DNA of 64,000 nucleotides from Jeotgalicoccus coquinae. GTDB lineage: Bacteria; Bacillota; Bacilli; Staphylococcales; Salinicoccaceae. This document shows, piece after piece, positions 29,473 through 41,876 of this stretch. The position numbers and the translations under genes were made by a program. Where the stretch lies: NCBI RefSeq assembly GCF_014207425.1, contig NZ_JACHFF010000003.1, positions 204,975-268,974 on the forward strand. The letters run 5' to 3'. Positions within the stretch are counted from its first letter, which is position 1, and each line of letters begins with the position of its first letter. The notes beneath the pieces were generated by a model. The model searched no databases. It was not told the DNA's origin and saw nothing but the letters and a program-made list of their open reading frames with translations.

Positions 29473-30014
29473 TGGCTAATATAAGTCAGAAATACGCCGG
29501 CGCACTGTACGAAGTTGCAGTTAAACACGACAGTCTTGAAAGCGTTAAAAATGATTTCTTTGAAGTAACTGAAGCAGCAGCTTCAGTAGAGAACTTTATC
29601 GACTTCATGGATAACCCTAAGATTACCCGTGATAAAAGAACTGCAGCTGTGGAAGCAGCTTTCGGTGAAAGCGACAGACTTCTGTTAAATCTGCTGCGCA
29701 TCCTGTCGGATAAAAAGCACATGTCGTTACTCGGAGAAATATATGAAGAGTTCTTATCATTGTATGATGAAGCTCACAACCAGGCACGTGTAACTGTAGA
29801 ATCGGTTTACAAATTATCTGCTGAAGAGCTGGATCAGCTCGGTCAGATCTTTATCGATAAAACAGGTTATGAAAAACTGCTTATTACTAACACAATAAAT
29901 GAAGAACTTATCGGCGGCGTACGCGTGCTGTTAGGTTCGAAAGTTTACGACGGTTCTGTCAGAAATCAGCTTGACGGAATCAGAAACAATTTTAAAGAAC
30001 ATACGAATAGCTAA
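29472..30014 (+). CDS. atpH: F1Fo ATP synthase subunit delta
   Basis: 180-residue stalk subunit that links b to the top of alpha3beta3. An N-terminal six-helix domain (ISQKYAGALYEVA) is followed by the C-terminal strand-helix with IGGVRVLLGSKVYDGSVRNQL, the family signature. Translation coupled to atpF. Confidence 0.95.
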   Translation: MANISQKYAGALYEVAVKHDSLESVKNDFFEVTEAAASVENFIDFMDNPKITRDKRTAAVEAAFGESDRLLLNLLRILSDKKHMSLLGEIYEEFLSLYDEAHNQARVTVESVYKLSAEELDQLGQIFIDKTGYEKLLITNTINEELIGGVRVLLGSKVYDGSVRNQLDGIRNNFKEHTNS

Positions 30015-31538
<1,524 letters not shown>

Positions 31539-31556
31539 GAAGTAAGTAATTACTAA

Positions 31557-32444
<888 letters not shown>

Positions 32445-32465
32445 TTGAGATTAGGAGGAAATTAA

Positions 32466-33881
<1,416 letters not shown>

Positions 33882-33897
33882 AACGGGAGGGTAAAAC

Positions 33898-34302
33898 ATG
33901 GCAACAATTGCACTTGATGTAGTTACTCCTAACGGTTCTGTTTTTCATGAAGATGATTGCGAAATCGCTATTCTTCAAACGAAGCAGGGTGAGCTTGGTG
34001 TAATGGCCGGTCATATTCCGACTGTAACACCGCTTAAAATAGGTGTCCTTCGTGTTAAAATAAACGGTAAATTTGAATACCTGGCTGTTACTGAAGGGTT
34101 TGCAGAAATCAGACCTGAACAAATTACAGTACTGGTGCAGGCTGCAGAGTTTTCAAAAGATATAGACTCGGAACGTGCAGAAGCTGCGAGAGCGAGAGCA
34201 GAAAGTCTGCTTCAGCAGTCGCAGGATGAGCGCGTCGATACGTATCGTGCGGAACTTGCTTTACAGCGTGCGGTTAACCGTTTAGAAGTATCTAAATATT
34301 AA
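33898..34302 (+). CDS. atpC: F1Fo ATP synthase subunit epsilon
   Basis: 134 residues: N-terminal ten-strand barrel (TPNGSVFHEDDCEIAILQT, GELGVMAGHIP) and a C-terminal helical hairpin rich in Ala/Arg/Glu that can inhibit ATP hydrolysis. Last gene of the operon, followed by its terminator. Confidence 0.96.
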   Translation: MATIALDVVTPNGSVFHEDDCEIAILQTKQGELGVMAGHIPTVTPLKIGVLRVKINGKFEYLAVTEGFAEIRPEQITVLVQAAEFSKDIDSERAEAARARAESLLQQSQDERVDTYRAELALQRAVNRLEVSKY

Positions 34303-34310
34303 TTCAAACT

Positions 34311-34339
34311 AAAAGACTGGATTCTCCAGTCTTTTTTTT
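34311..34339 (+). terminator. ATP synthase operon terminator
   Basis: AAAAGACTGG-ATTCT-CCAGTCTTTT, perfect 10-bp stem, then T residues to 34339. Confidence 0.94.
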
Positions 34340-34358
34340 ATCGAAAGGAGGAATTCTC

Positions 34359-34589
34359 ATGGGTTTTTCCCAATTCGCACTAATGCACATTATTCTTCAT
34401 ATTTTGTGTATCTCACTGGCCTTCTGGGTATTAAAAGGAATAAGGTTGGAAAGTTTATTTAATAAAGGTGAAGCCGGTAAAATCCGGCTGACGCTTATCC
34501 TGCTCAGTATCCTTCTCGGTACAGCGATGAGCAACTTTATCATGGACATCTTCAGATATACTCAGGAAGCATCTCTTCTGTTCAGCTAA
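34359..34589 (+). CDS. DUF1146 family small membrane protein, YwzB-like
   Basis: 76 residues, two membrane helices (about 5-26 and 46-66) with a short charged connector; the stretch [19 protein letters not shown] is typical of DUF1146. It sits between atpC and murA as in Bacillus and Staphylococcus. Ribosome site GAAAGGAGGAATT is very strong. The start lies 19 bases past the atp terminator, so it may be read by leakage or its own promoter. Function unknown. Confidence 0.85.
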   Translation: MGFSQFALMHIILHILCISLAFWVLKGIRLESLFNKGEAGKIRLTLILLSILLGTAMSNFIMDIFRYTQEASLLFS

Positions 34590-34659
34590 TTGCTTTACAA
34601 GTGACGATGAAACACCGTATTATTGTAATGAATGGTATAGAGAAATATGGAGTGAGAAG

Positions 34660-35952
34660 ATGGAAAAGATTATTGTTAAAGGCGGCCGAAAGCTGTCGGG
34701 TTCTGTAGAAATTGAAGGAGCCAAAAATGCAGTATTGCCAATATTGGCAGCTTCGCTGCTGGCTGGCGAAGGACAATCAATAATTAAAAATGTACCCGAA
34801 TTATCAGATGTAAATACATTAACAAAATTAATTACTACACTCGGTGCAGAAGCATCGGCAGAAAAAAATAGTGTTGTTATCGATGCGAGCGGAGAACTGA
34901 ATTGTGTCGCACCTTATGAATTAGTCAGTAAAATGCGTGCAAGCATGCTTGTCATGGGACCGTTATTAAGCCGTTACGGCTATTGTAATATTGCTATGCC
35001 GGGAGGTTGTGCAATCGGATCACGTCCTATTGAACAGCACATCAAAGGTCTTGAAAAAATGGGCGCTTCATTCGAGCAGGCAGCAGGCTATATAGAAGGT
35101 AAGGTTGAAGGACGTCTTCAGGGAGCAAAAATTCATATGGATTTCCCGAGTGTCGGAGCAACTCAAAACTTAATGATGGCAGCGAGTCTTGCCGAAGGTA
35201 CAACGCACATTGAAAATGCTGCGATGGAACCTGAAATTACGGATCTTGCAAACTATATTAACTCAATGGGCGGACGCGTTATCGGAGCAGGTACGGGACA
35301 TGTTAAGATTGTCGGTGTTGAAAAACTGCACGGTGCAGAACACGACGTTATACCGGACCGTATTGAAGCAGGCACATTTATGATTGCCGGTGCGATTACA
35401 CGCAGTGAAATACTGTTAAAGAACGTTGTAATTGAGCATTTGTCGGCGGTAGTATCAAAGCTTGAAGAAGTCGGAGTCCGTTTTGTCGAGGAAGGCAACG
35501 ATGTGAGAGTTATTCCGTCGGAAGAATATAAGCCGACAGATCTTAAAACTATGCCTCACCCGGGATTCCCGACAGATATGCAGAGTCAGATGATGGCACT
35601 GTTAACGACTATTGAAGGTACGAGTATTGTTACTGAAACAATTTTTGAAAACCGTTTTATGCACGTCAGAGAATTTTCAGCGATGAATGCAAATATTTCA
35701 CTTGAAGATAATCATGCAGTTATTCGCGGCGGCAGTCAGCTGTACGGAGCAACAGTCCGTGCATCGGATTTACGCGCGGGTGCAGCACTTGTGCTTGCAG
35801 GTCTTGCAGCAGAAGGTTATACTACTGTAACTGAACTTCAGCATCTGGACCGCGGATATGTCCGGTTCCATGAAAAACTGAAAGCACTTGGTGCTGATAT
35901 TGAACGCGTGAACGACAGTGCGTCTGATAAGCATTTGGTGACATCAAAGTAA
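34660..35952 (+). CDS. murA: UDP-GlcNAc 1-carboxyvinyltransferase, MurA
   Basis: Second enolpyruvyl transferase of the window, 430 residues. K22-N23 (EGAKNA) and catalytic C117 ([10 protein letters not shown]) are intact, so it should be active and fosfomycin sensitive. By position after the ATP synthase operon it is the MurA1/MurAA copy, usually the main one. The gene continues into epuA and fabZ with short gaps, forming an envelope operon. Ribosome site GGAGTGAG. Confidence 0.96.
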   Translation: MEKIIVKGGRKLSGSVEIEGAKNAVLPILAASLLAGEGQSIIKNVPELSDVNTLTKLITTLGAEASAEKNSVVIDASGELNCVAPYELVSKMRASMLVMGPLLSRYGYCNIAMPGGCAIGSRPIEQHIKGLEKMGASFEQAAGYIEGKVEGRLQGAKIHMDFPSVGATQNLMMAASLAEGTTHIENAAMEPEITDLANYINSMGGRVIGAGTGHVKIVGVEKLHGAEHDVIPDRIEAGTFMIAGAITRSEILLKNVVIEHLSAVVSKLEEVGVRFVEEGNDVRVIPSEEYKPTDLKTMPHPGFPTDMQSQMMALLTTIEGTSIVTETIFENRFMHVREFSAMNANISLEDNHAVIRGGSQLYGATVRASDLRAGAALVLAGLAAEGYTTVTELQHLDRGYVRFHEKLKALGADIERVNDSASDKHLVTSK

Positions 35953-35964
35953 AGGGGTAATACT

Positions 35965-36153
35965 ATGGCAGAACAACAACAGAAAATCGTTCACCGTAGA
36001 TTCCCATTGTTAGTTAGAATTCTATTGTTTTTCTACGTTGCAATCGTCCTTGTCTTTTTAGGATTGATGATTGGCTTCGGCATACTGGATAATCCTTTTG
36101 GGGTTTTCCGTATTGAAACGTGGGAACATATCATTAACTTAACCAGGGGTTGA
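35965..36153 (+). CDS. epuA: EpuA-family small membrane protein
   Basis: 62 residues: a basic cytoplasmic start ([10 protein letters not shown]), one membrane helix (about 15-40) and an outer tail containing [14 protein letters not shown], the conserved EpuA pattern. Databases often label this family a DNA-directed RNA polymerase beta subunit, which is misleading. In streptococci it also follows murA (murA-epuA). Ribosome site AAAGGGGTAA. It is 12 bases after murA and runs to within 8 bases of fabZ. Likely envelope related; role unknown. Confidence 0.82.
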   Translation: MAEQQQKIVHRRFPLLVRILLFFYVAIVLVFLGLMIGFGILDNPFGVFRIETWEHIINLTRG

Positions 36154-36161
36154 CGACAGAC

Positions 36162-36602
36162 ATGCTGACATATGATCAGATTAAAGCAATAATACCACAC
36201 CGTCCGCCGTTCTTACTTATTGACAGAATTACAGAAGTAGAACCGGGCAAAAGTTGTAAAGGTATCAAACAGGTATCCGGAAACGAACCTTTCTTTGAAG
36301 GGCATTTCCCGGACTATGCTGTTATGCCTGGAGTACTGATAGTGGAATCACTTGCGCAGGTAGGTGCTGTTGCATTGCTGCAGCAGGAAGAATTTAAAGG
36401 GAAACTCGCGTTTTTTGCAGGCATTGATAAATGCCGGTTCAAAAAACAGGTAACACCGGGTGACACACTGGAACTTTCAGTGGAGATTACTAAACTCCGC
36501 GGACCAATCGGTAAAGGCTGGGCAGTTGCAACTGTCGATGGACAGGTTGCATGCCAGTGCGAAATTACATTTGCAATTTCAGATATTAAAACAGGTGAGT
36601 AA
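36162..36602 (+). CDS. fabZ: 3-hydroxyacyl-ACP dehydratase
   Basis: Removes water from 3-hydroxyacyl-ACP in fatty-acid elongation. 146 residues, hot-dog fold, catalytic H48 and E62 in [22 protein letters not shown] 36162 matches the usual N-terminus ([14 protein letters not shown]); the TTG 12 bases earlier would sit on the AGGGG site with no spacing. The ribosome site is far (14 bases), so translation may depend on coupling to epuA. Ends the murA operon at a strong terminator. Confidence 0.95.
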   Translation: MLTYDQIKAIIPHRPPFLLIDRITEVEPGKSCKGIKQVSGNEPFFEGHFPDYAVMPGVLIVESLAQVGAVALLQQEEFKGKLAFFAGIDKCRFKKQVTPGDTLELSVEITKLRGPIGKGWAVATVDGQVACQCEITFAISDIKTGE

Positions 36603-36603
36603 T

Positions 36604-36643
36604 AAAAAAGCTGTAAATCATAATTTGATTTACAGCTTTTTTC
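36604..36643. terminator. bidirectional terminator between fabZ and ywpF
   Basis: AAAAAAGCTGTAAATCA and TGATTTACAGCTTTTTT, perfect 17-bp stem with loop TAATT. A/T ends provide a U-tract on both strands. Confidence 0.94.
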
Positions 36644-37074
36644 TATTCTGTTTTATCTTCTTTTCTAAAGTCATCTTTTGACTCCATGCGCGAATTGAAC
36701 TCATTGATCAGTGCCGTGCCTTCGTAACCCTCTTTAACAAGGAACTCAAGCAGCTCTTCTGCGTAGTTCGGTCCCTGCATGATAATAGAACCTTTAAAGA
36801 CGACAGAAATCATATCATCCATCTGATTGATATCCATCAGTTCAGCTGAAAACTTGGCAGGTGCGTTTGACGGACGTGTAATCGTCACCATCATTTCAAG
36901 CAGACTGCCTTTCAGCTTTTCTAAAATGGAAGCAAGATCCCCGTCTGTTACTATTTCAATAATCCACGGATTGTCACCATGCTCCATATTAATAATAACT
37001 CCGTCTTTTACTTCCGGCACGATAAAGTTCTGTTCCTGAATAATTTTCATATCAATTACTTTAAACGATTTCAT
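36643..37074 (-). CDS. ywpF: YwpF-family protein
   Basis: 143-residue conserved Firmicutes protein (YwpF), function unknown. It begins KSFKVIDMKI and has a mixed alpha/beta pattern with a charged C-terminal tail. The ATG at 37074 has AAGGAG 9 bases upstream; a ten-codon extension would cover that site. In Bacillus and Staphylococcus the gene also lies beside an ssb paralogue, here divergently. Confidence 0.85.
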   Translation of the reverse strand: MKSFKVIDMKIIQEQNFIVPEVKDGVIINMEHGDNPWIIEIVTDGDLASILEKLKGSLLEMMVTITRPSNAPAKFSAELMDINQMDDMISVVFKGSIIMQGPNYAEELLEFLVKEGYEGTALINEFNSRMESKDDFRKEDKTE

Positions 37075-37269
37075 AGTTGCCTGCTCCTTTTTAACAAAGT
37101 ACAAAATTAAATTATTTGCAGATGAAAATCCCCGGTATTTAAAAAAGTGTTAATTTTTAATTATGTATTTCCCATTATTGTATTATATATCACCCTGAAA
37201 TGAAATTATTGTCTTTTGCAGAAAATTTATTCAGGGATTACATTGTAATCAGGAAGGGGGTGATATTGA

Positions 37270-37827
37270 ATGATGAACAAAGTATTGCTTGTCGGCGAAC
37301 TGGTCAGTAATAATGTGATTGCAAAAAATGCGCAGGGAAGTGTCAATGCATTTATCATAGCGACAGTCCGCGTGCCGAAAGATACGCGGCGTGATAAGGA
37401 AGTGCATTTCCTGTACTGCAAGGCGTTCGGTAAAAGTATCCCGGGTGTGCTTGACGAAGCGAAGAACGGTGACATTTTATGTGTCAGCGGCCAGCTCGCA
37501 ACTACATCTTTTACGAAAAAAGACGGCTCAAGGGAATACCGCATGGAAATATGGGCAGAGAGCATAAAACATGTACCGGATAAGATCCGTGAACGCACTG
37601 ATATATCAAATCCGTCCCGCTTAATTGAACAGGCAGTACATCATTATAATATTAATGAATCGCTTGGCGAGAAGTATGTACATACACTCAGCCAGGAACA
37701 GTCAGAACCGAAAACCGAAAAAGAAAAGCATATTGAAATCATTTCAAATCTCGTTGATGAAAAAGACTCTGGCGGCACGAAAGACAAAACTGCTTCTGAC
37801 GACAATAAGGAAAAAGTTTTAGCCTGA
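37270..37827 (+). CDS. ssb: single-stranded DNA-binding protein paralogue, SsbB-like
   Basis: 185 residues. Residues 2-105 form the OB fold (NKVLLVGELV; VHFLYCKAFGK; GQLATTSF). The tail is long, polar and charged, but the final acidic DDDLPF-type tip that recruits partner proteins in housekeeping SSB is missing. This matches the second SSB of Firmicutes (B. subtilis SsbB/YwpH, linked to competence), also next to ywpF. Ribosome site AAGGGGGTGA. The first codons read MM; the second ATG may be used. Confidence 0.85.
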   Translation: MMNKVLLVGELVSNNVIAKNAQGSVNAFIIATVRVPKDTRRDKEVHFLYCKAFGKSIPGVLDEAKNGDILCVSGQLATTSFTKKDGSREYRMEIWAESIKHVPDKIRERTDISNPSRLIEQAVHHYNINESLGEKYVHTLSQEQSEPKTEKEKHIEIISNLVDEKDSGGTKDKTASDDNKEKVLA

Positions 37828-37883
37828 CAGATAAGATTACCCTCTTGAACTGTGCTCTGCACCCATTCATTCTCACACACATT

Positions 37884-37925
37884 AGCATACTGATGACCAG
37901 CTGCGGTTTATCGGTATGCTTTTTA
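37884..37925 (+). terminator. ssb terminator
   Basis: AGCATACTGAT pairs with ATCGGTATGCT (one G-U) over a 15-base loop, followed by TTTTT. Confidence 0.85.
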
Positions 37926-37966
37926 ATATTTTAAAAAACAGTTTTTTTACAGCAGTTGTTTTTATG

Positions 37967-37994
37967 TTACGAATGACAGACTAGTCTGTATCAT
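37967..37994 (+). promoter_or_regulatory. palindrome between -35 and -10 like elements
   Basis: TTACGA, 16-base spacer, TATCAT; the perfect 14-base palindrome ACAGACTAGTCTGT (37976-37989) fills the spacer. The layout is that of a promoter under a dimeric repressor, but no gene follows within 290 bases. Confidence 0.5.
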
Positions 37995-38126
37995 CAAACT
38001 ATCTTTACAGATTCTTTATAAAGTACGGTACAGCCATGTTTTTATAAAAAATATGGAAGCTCCCGGAAACTGTATCATACATGAATTAAGCGCTGTGTAA
38101 TATATCGCGTCATTTAGAAATGAGTT

Positions 38127-38143
38127 TGTAACAAACTTGTAAA
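38127..38143 (+). promoter_or_regulatory. WalR (YycF) binding site
   Basis: TGTAAC-AAACT-TGTAAA is an exact match to the WalR direct repeat TGT(A/T)A(A/T/C)-N5-TGT(A/T)A(A/T/C). It lies about 52 bases upstream of a TATAAT at 38195-38200. Confidence 0.8.
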
Positions 38144-38284
38144 GTAAGGGCACTCTTTTTATATTGCTGTAACCTATGAAAAGTAATTATCGTCTATAAT
38201 GTGAAACAGTGATAACAAACGCGACGACTTAATCAGTCGTAAAATACATTATATAAGTAAATTATTTTTGGAGGAATTTCAATT

Positions 38285-39127
38285 ATGAAGAAAGTTTTAG
38301 CTTTAGGTGCAGCAGTTGCTGTGTCAACAACAATTGCGTACAGTGCAGAGGCAGCATCTCATACAGTAGAATCAGGAGACTCACTTTGGACTCTTGCTGA
38401 AGAAAATAACGTAACTATCGAATCTATTAAAAAAGAAAACAAATTAACTTCTGATGTTATCGTTCCGGGTCAGATTATTGAAATCGGCGAGAAGGAAGAA
38501 AAAGAAGAAGTTAAAGAAGATAAAGAAGACAAAAAAGAAGAAACTAAAGTTTATACAATCGAAGCAGGCGATACATTATTTGAAATCGCAGTAGAATTTG
38601 ATGTAACAGTTGCAGACCTTAAAGAGTGGAACAACTTATCATCAGATATTATCTTTGCAGGTAAAGAACTAATCGTTTCAGGTGATGCAGTTAAAGCGGC
38701 AACTCCGGTAGAAGAAGCTCCGGCTGTAGAAACTGAAACAGAAACTGCACAAGCTCCAGCTCAGGAAGAAACAGAAGAAACATACGAAGAGCCTGCACAA
38801 ACTCCAGCTCAGGAACCAGTTAAACAGGAACCTGCACAACAGCCGGTTCAGCAGCAGCAGGCACAAAACGTGAGCACAAGCTCGAACACTAACAGCGGTT
38901 TAAACTGGGGTGCTTTAGCAGCATGTGAATCAGGCGGCAACCCAAGCGTTGTAAGTTCAAACGGTTTATACCACGGTCTTTACCAGTTTGATGCTCAAAC
39001 TTGGCAGTCAGTAGGCGGATCTGGTGTAGCATCTAATGCATCAGCAGCTGAACAGACTCAAAGAGCACAAAAGCTTTATGATTCAAGAGGTTCATCACCA
39101 TGGCCTGTATGTGGTGCAAGACTGTAA
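38285..39127 (+). CDS. secreted LysM-transglycosylase (SceD/Rpf-like)
   Basis: 280-residue secreted cell-wall protein. A signal peptide (1 to about 25, ending YSAEAA) is followed by two LysM domains (about 27-70 and 97-140) that bind peptidoglycan. A Glu/Pro/Gln-rich linker comes next, then a C-terminal lysozyme-like domain (about 207-280). That domain starts NWGALAACESGGNPS, with the presumed catalytic Glu in CESGG; C-terminal CGARL supplies a second Cys. It resembles SceD/IsaA autolysins of staphylococci and actinobacterial Rpf. S. aureus has sceD at this very locus, but without LysM. Ribosome site TTGGAGG. The WalR box upstream fits an autolysin. Confidence 0.9.
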   Translation: MKKVLALGAAVAVSTTIAYSAEAASHTVESGDSLWTLAEENNVTIESIKKENKLTSDVIVPGQIIEIGEKEEKEEVKEDKEDKKEETKVYTIEAGDTLFEIAVEFDVTVADLKEWNNLSSDIIFAGKELIVSGDAVKAATPVEEAPAVETETETAQAPAQEETEETYEEPAQTPAQEPVKQEPAQQPVQQQQAQNVSTSSNTNSGLNWGALAACESGGNPSVVSSNGLYHGLYQFDAQTWQSVGGSGVASNASAAEQTQRAQKLYDSRGSSPWPVCGARL

Positions 39128-39144
39128 TATCAATATAATTTTCG

Positions 39145-39174
39145 AAGGCCGGGACAAAAGTCCCGGCCTTTTTT
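39145..39174 (+). terminator. terminator of the LysM-transglycosylase gene
   Basis: AAGGCCGGGAC-AAAA-GTCCCGGCCTT, perfect 11-bp GC-rich stem followed by TTTT. Confidence 0.95.
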
Positions 39175-39226
39175 GTGTTGAAACGGATATGGTAAAATTA
39201 AAGTGATAACAGGGAGGGGTCATAAA

Positions 39227-40102
39227 ATGCTGGAACTTAAAAATGTCACAAAATATTTTGGGAAAGTGCGTGCTGCAGAGAATATTTCCTTTGCCTTGAA
39301 CAAGGGAGAAGTATTTGGTTTTATCGGCCCGAACGGTGCAGGAAAATCGACGACGATACGGATGATTATCGGCGCGCTGAAGCCGACGCATGGAGAAATA
39401 GAATATGCAGGCGGCAATATAAAGAAAGATAAAAAGTATATTGAAAATATTGCCTATGTCCCGGGGGATGTTAATCTGTGGGGCAATCTGACAGGTGAAG
39501 AAGTTATCAACTTTATGATGAAAACTCGAAAGTTTAAAAATACCGATGAAAAGCTGCGTCTCATTGAAAAGTTCAAGCTGGACGGCAGAAAAAAATGTAA
39601 GACGTATTCAAAAGGGAACAGGCAGAAAGTGGCACTGATCAGTGCATTTCTAAGCGATGCGGAGCTTTTAATATTTGACGAGCCGACAACAGGACTGGAT
39701 CCGCTGATGGAACGAGTCTTTCACGAGGAAGTAATAAAAGCAAAAGAGGCAGGAAAGACCATTCTGCTGTCGAGCCATATTCTGTCGGAAGTGGAAAAGC
39801 TCGCTGACCGGATTGCGATTATACGTGACGGTAAAATTATTGAATCCGGCAGCTTAAAAGAACTGCGCCATATTACCCGGATGGAATATATTATCGAGAC
39901 GGCTGATGATATTACCGCCTTAAAACATCGTGACTTCGTGCATGAATTTACCGAGTCGGATGACGGTTATCATCTGTTTATTGATAATGACAGGGTGCCG
40001 GAATTTCTGAAGTATTTAAAACTGTATAACCTTAAAAACTTAACAACTGCACCGCCGCGGCTGGAAGATATTTTTATGCGCTATTACGAAGGTGCTGAAT
40101 GA
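39227..40102 (+). CDS. ABC transporter ATPase (exporter type)
   Basis: 291 residues. Walker A GPNGAGKST, Q-loop, a signature motif degenerated to YSKGNRQKVAL, Walker B (LLIFDEPTTGLDP) and H-loop (LSSHI) are visible; the C-terminal 80 residues are the regulatory extension of the drug or lantibiotic exporter ATPases. The ATG at 39227 has AGGGAGGGG upstream; an upstream GTG would start inside that site. It overlaps the permease gene by 4 bases. Substrate unknown. Confidence 0.9.
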   Translation: MLELKNVTKYFGKVRAAENISFALNKGEVFGFIGPNGAGKSTTIRMIIGALKPTHGEIEYAGGNIKKDKKYIENIAYVPGDVNLWGNLTGEEVINFMMKTRKFKNTDEKLRLIEKFKLDGRKKCKTYSKGNRQKVALISAFLSDAELLIFDEPTTGLDPLMERVFHEEVIKAKEAGKTILLSSHILSEVEKLADRIAIIRDGKIIESGSLKELRHITRMEYIIETADDITALKHRDFVHEFTESDDGYHLFIDNDRVPEFLKYLKLYNLKNLTTAPPRLEDIFMRYYEGAE

Positions 40103-41664
40103 TGTATTTTAAAATGCTGATGAAAAATCTGAGGCTGAAATCAGCGCTTTGGATAATTGCACTGTGCGGTCTGTCACTGGCTGTGCCGCCGGTGTTTGAC
40201 GGTCTCTACAGTACGGCTGGAGAACGGGAAGGCATGAAAATGACAGTCGATAATGCTGCAATGACTGCAATGATTGGTCCTGTACCTGACGGAGATTATA
40301 CAACTGCTGTTATGTTCGGTCATCAGATGCTGTTGTTTATGGCGCTGTTTCACGGTCTCTTTAGTATTTTAATCGCTAACGGCATCGCCCGGAAAGCTGA
40401 AGATACGGGACTCACTGAATATGTACTCAGCGCAGGCATCGGCAAAAAGACGATTGTGTCCTCTCAGCTGATGATCGGTGCAGTGATTAATCTGCTGGTC
40501 TTTATTATATTATTCGGCGGTTTAAGTTTATATAATATCGACGGGCTGTCGCTGATTGGCAACTTATACTATGCGCTTGGACTTGCGATGTTCGGACTTC
40601 TGTTTTTCGTTATGACAATGGTTCTCGGTAATTTATTCGACAGCGGAGATATGACATTCGGTGTTTCGCTTTCGCTGCTGCTCGTATTTTATTTATACCG
40701 TGCAGTGACTGACGTTGCAGATACAGCTTATTCTGCAGCATCACCGTATCACTGGCTGTCGCGGATTGAAGTGTACGGAGCGAATAACGGATTATGGCTG
40801 CTGCCGTTCATAGTTATTTTACTGCTTGTCGTACTCAGCTATATGCTGTTTATCAAACGTGACCTTGGAGACAGTTATATAAAAACAGGTAAAGAAAAAC
40901 GTTTGAGAAATATTAACAGCTATCCTAAGCTCGCATTCATTAATATGAGAGTGCTGATAATCAGCTGGCTGATTGGTCTGTTTATTGCCGGCTTGTCTTA
41001 CGGATCCGTATTCGGCGACCTTGAGAGTCTGATTGGGGAAAATGATATGCTCCGTGAAGCGCTCGGCAGCAATAACGCAGCTGAGTTCTTTATCAGCATG
41101 CTGTTTGTTATTTCGGCATTGTTATCTGCAGCGCCTGCTCTGATGATTAACGGACGTATGCTTGCTGAAGAAAAAACGGGACGGCTGGAAGTAATGAATT
41201 CAGGAACACTTAACAGGAAACTGTCTCGCGGAACAGTGTTTGCGACTCATTATATGTACGGACTTGCAGCAGCGGTATCCGCATTTGTGCTGACAGTACT
41301 CGGCATGTATCTGGCAAGTATGAATGTCGATGATTTGAGTATTACTGTTAACGACTACCTGCTGTCGGCTGTAAATTACAGTGCGGGTATTGTCTTTACG
41401 GTTGGAGTATCGGCGCTGTTTGCAGGTATTTCGAAGAAATTTCATATTACTGCATGGCTGTACGTTACCTATGTGTTTTTTGCGAACTACTTCGGTGTGC
41501 TATTAAATATCGATGATATTTATTTAATGCTCAGTCCGTTTCATTATTTAAGCGAGATGCCGCATGAAAGTATGGACATTCCGGCAGTGCTTATTATTAC
41601 GGTACTCGGCTTTGTTATGGCACTGATCGGTGCAGCAGTATTTAAGCGCCGCAATCTGCTTTGA
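40099..41664 (+). CDS. ABC-2 type permease, fused 12-helix form
   Basis: 521-residue membrane protein made of two six-helix halves (about 15-260 and 280-520), each with a large outer loop after its first helix. It pairs with the upstream ATPase (ATGA overlap) as an exporter. The first half resembles ABC permeases of tetronasin or polyether resistance systems (TnrB3-like), where a single long permease works with one ATPase. Substrate cannot be told from sequence; antimicrobial or lipid export are possible. A TPP riboswitch follows 50 bases downstream. Confidence 0.85.
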   Translation: MMYFKMLMKNLRLKSALWIIALCGLSLAVPPVFDGLYSTAGEREGMKMTVDNAAMTAMIGPVPDGDYTTAVMFGHQMLLFMALFHGLFSILIANGIARKAEDTGLTEYVLSAGIGKKTIVSSQLMIGAVINLLVFIILFGGLSLYNIDGLSLIGNLYYALGLAMFGLLFFVMTMVLGNLFDSGDMTFGVSLSLLLVFYLYRAVTDVADTAYSAASPYHWLSRIEVYGANNGLWLLPFIVILLLVVLSYMLFIKRDLGDSYIKTGKEKRLRNINSYPKLAFINMRVLIISWLIGLFIAGLSYGSVFGDLESLIGENDMLREALGSNNAAEFFISMLFVISALLSAAPALMINGRMLAEEKTGRLEVMNSGTLNRKLSRGTVFATHYMYGLAAAVSAFVLTVLGMYLASMNVDDLSITVNDYLLSAVNYSAGIVFTVGVSALFAGISKKFHITAWLYVTYVFFANYFGVLLNIDDIYLMLSPFHYLSEMPHESMDIPAVLIITVLGFVMALIGAAVFKRRNLL

Positions 41665-41713
41665 CAGCAGAATGAAATGTGATAGGCTTATGTTATTAAA
41701 AAGAATAAGAAAT

Positions 41714-41797
41714 CCACTGGGGGCGCCGATAAGGCTGAGATAGCGCATGCTTGTCCCTTTTCACCTGATCCAGGTTATGCTGGCGTAGGGAAGTGAA
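41714..41797 (+). promoter_or_regulatory. TPP riboswitch (THI box)
   Basis: The conserved core is readable: GGGGGCGCC, GGCTGAGA, then CACCTGATCCAGGTTATGCTGGCGTAGGGAAGTG in segments at 41762-41795. P1 forms from CACT (41715-41718) and AGTG (41792-41795). It senses thiamine pyrophosphate and controls the thiD-thiM-thiE operon. Confidence 0.96.
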
Positions 41798-41830
41798 GAT
41801 GATGACAGGTATTTTTCTGAAACCATTCTG

Positions 41831-41856
41831 CCCACTTCGCCGGAAGTGGGTTTTTT
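41831..41856 (+). terminator. expression-platform terminator of the TPP riboswitch
   Basis: CCCACTTC-GCCG-GAAGTGGG then TTTTTT. The CACTTC arm can instead pair with GAAGTG at 41790-41795 in the riboswitch P1 region, giving a plausible antiterminator when TPP is absent. Confidence 0.93.
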
Positions 41857-41876
41857 AATTACAGGGGGACATATTA

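Larger units (their letters stand above)
37828..38284. other. 457-base stretch without a gene
   Basis: It holds the ssb terminator (37884-37925), an unexplained palindrome-promoter (37967-37994), a WalR-type box (38127-38143), a TATAAT at 38195-38200 and the leader of the LysM gene. No coding frame with a ribosome site is visible on either strand. Confidence 0.8.

Noticed and set aside
35965..36153. RNA polymerase beta-subunit fragment (common database label)
   Set aside because: 62-residue membrane protein with EpuA pattern, no likeness to RpoB.
37105..37269. ComK box (AAAA-N5-TTTT) before ssb
   Set aside because: Closest match has seven bases between runs (AAAA GTGTTAA TTTT) and no second AT-box at proper distance.
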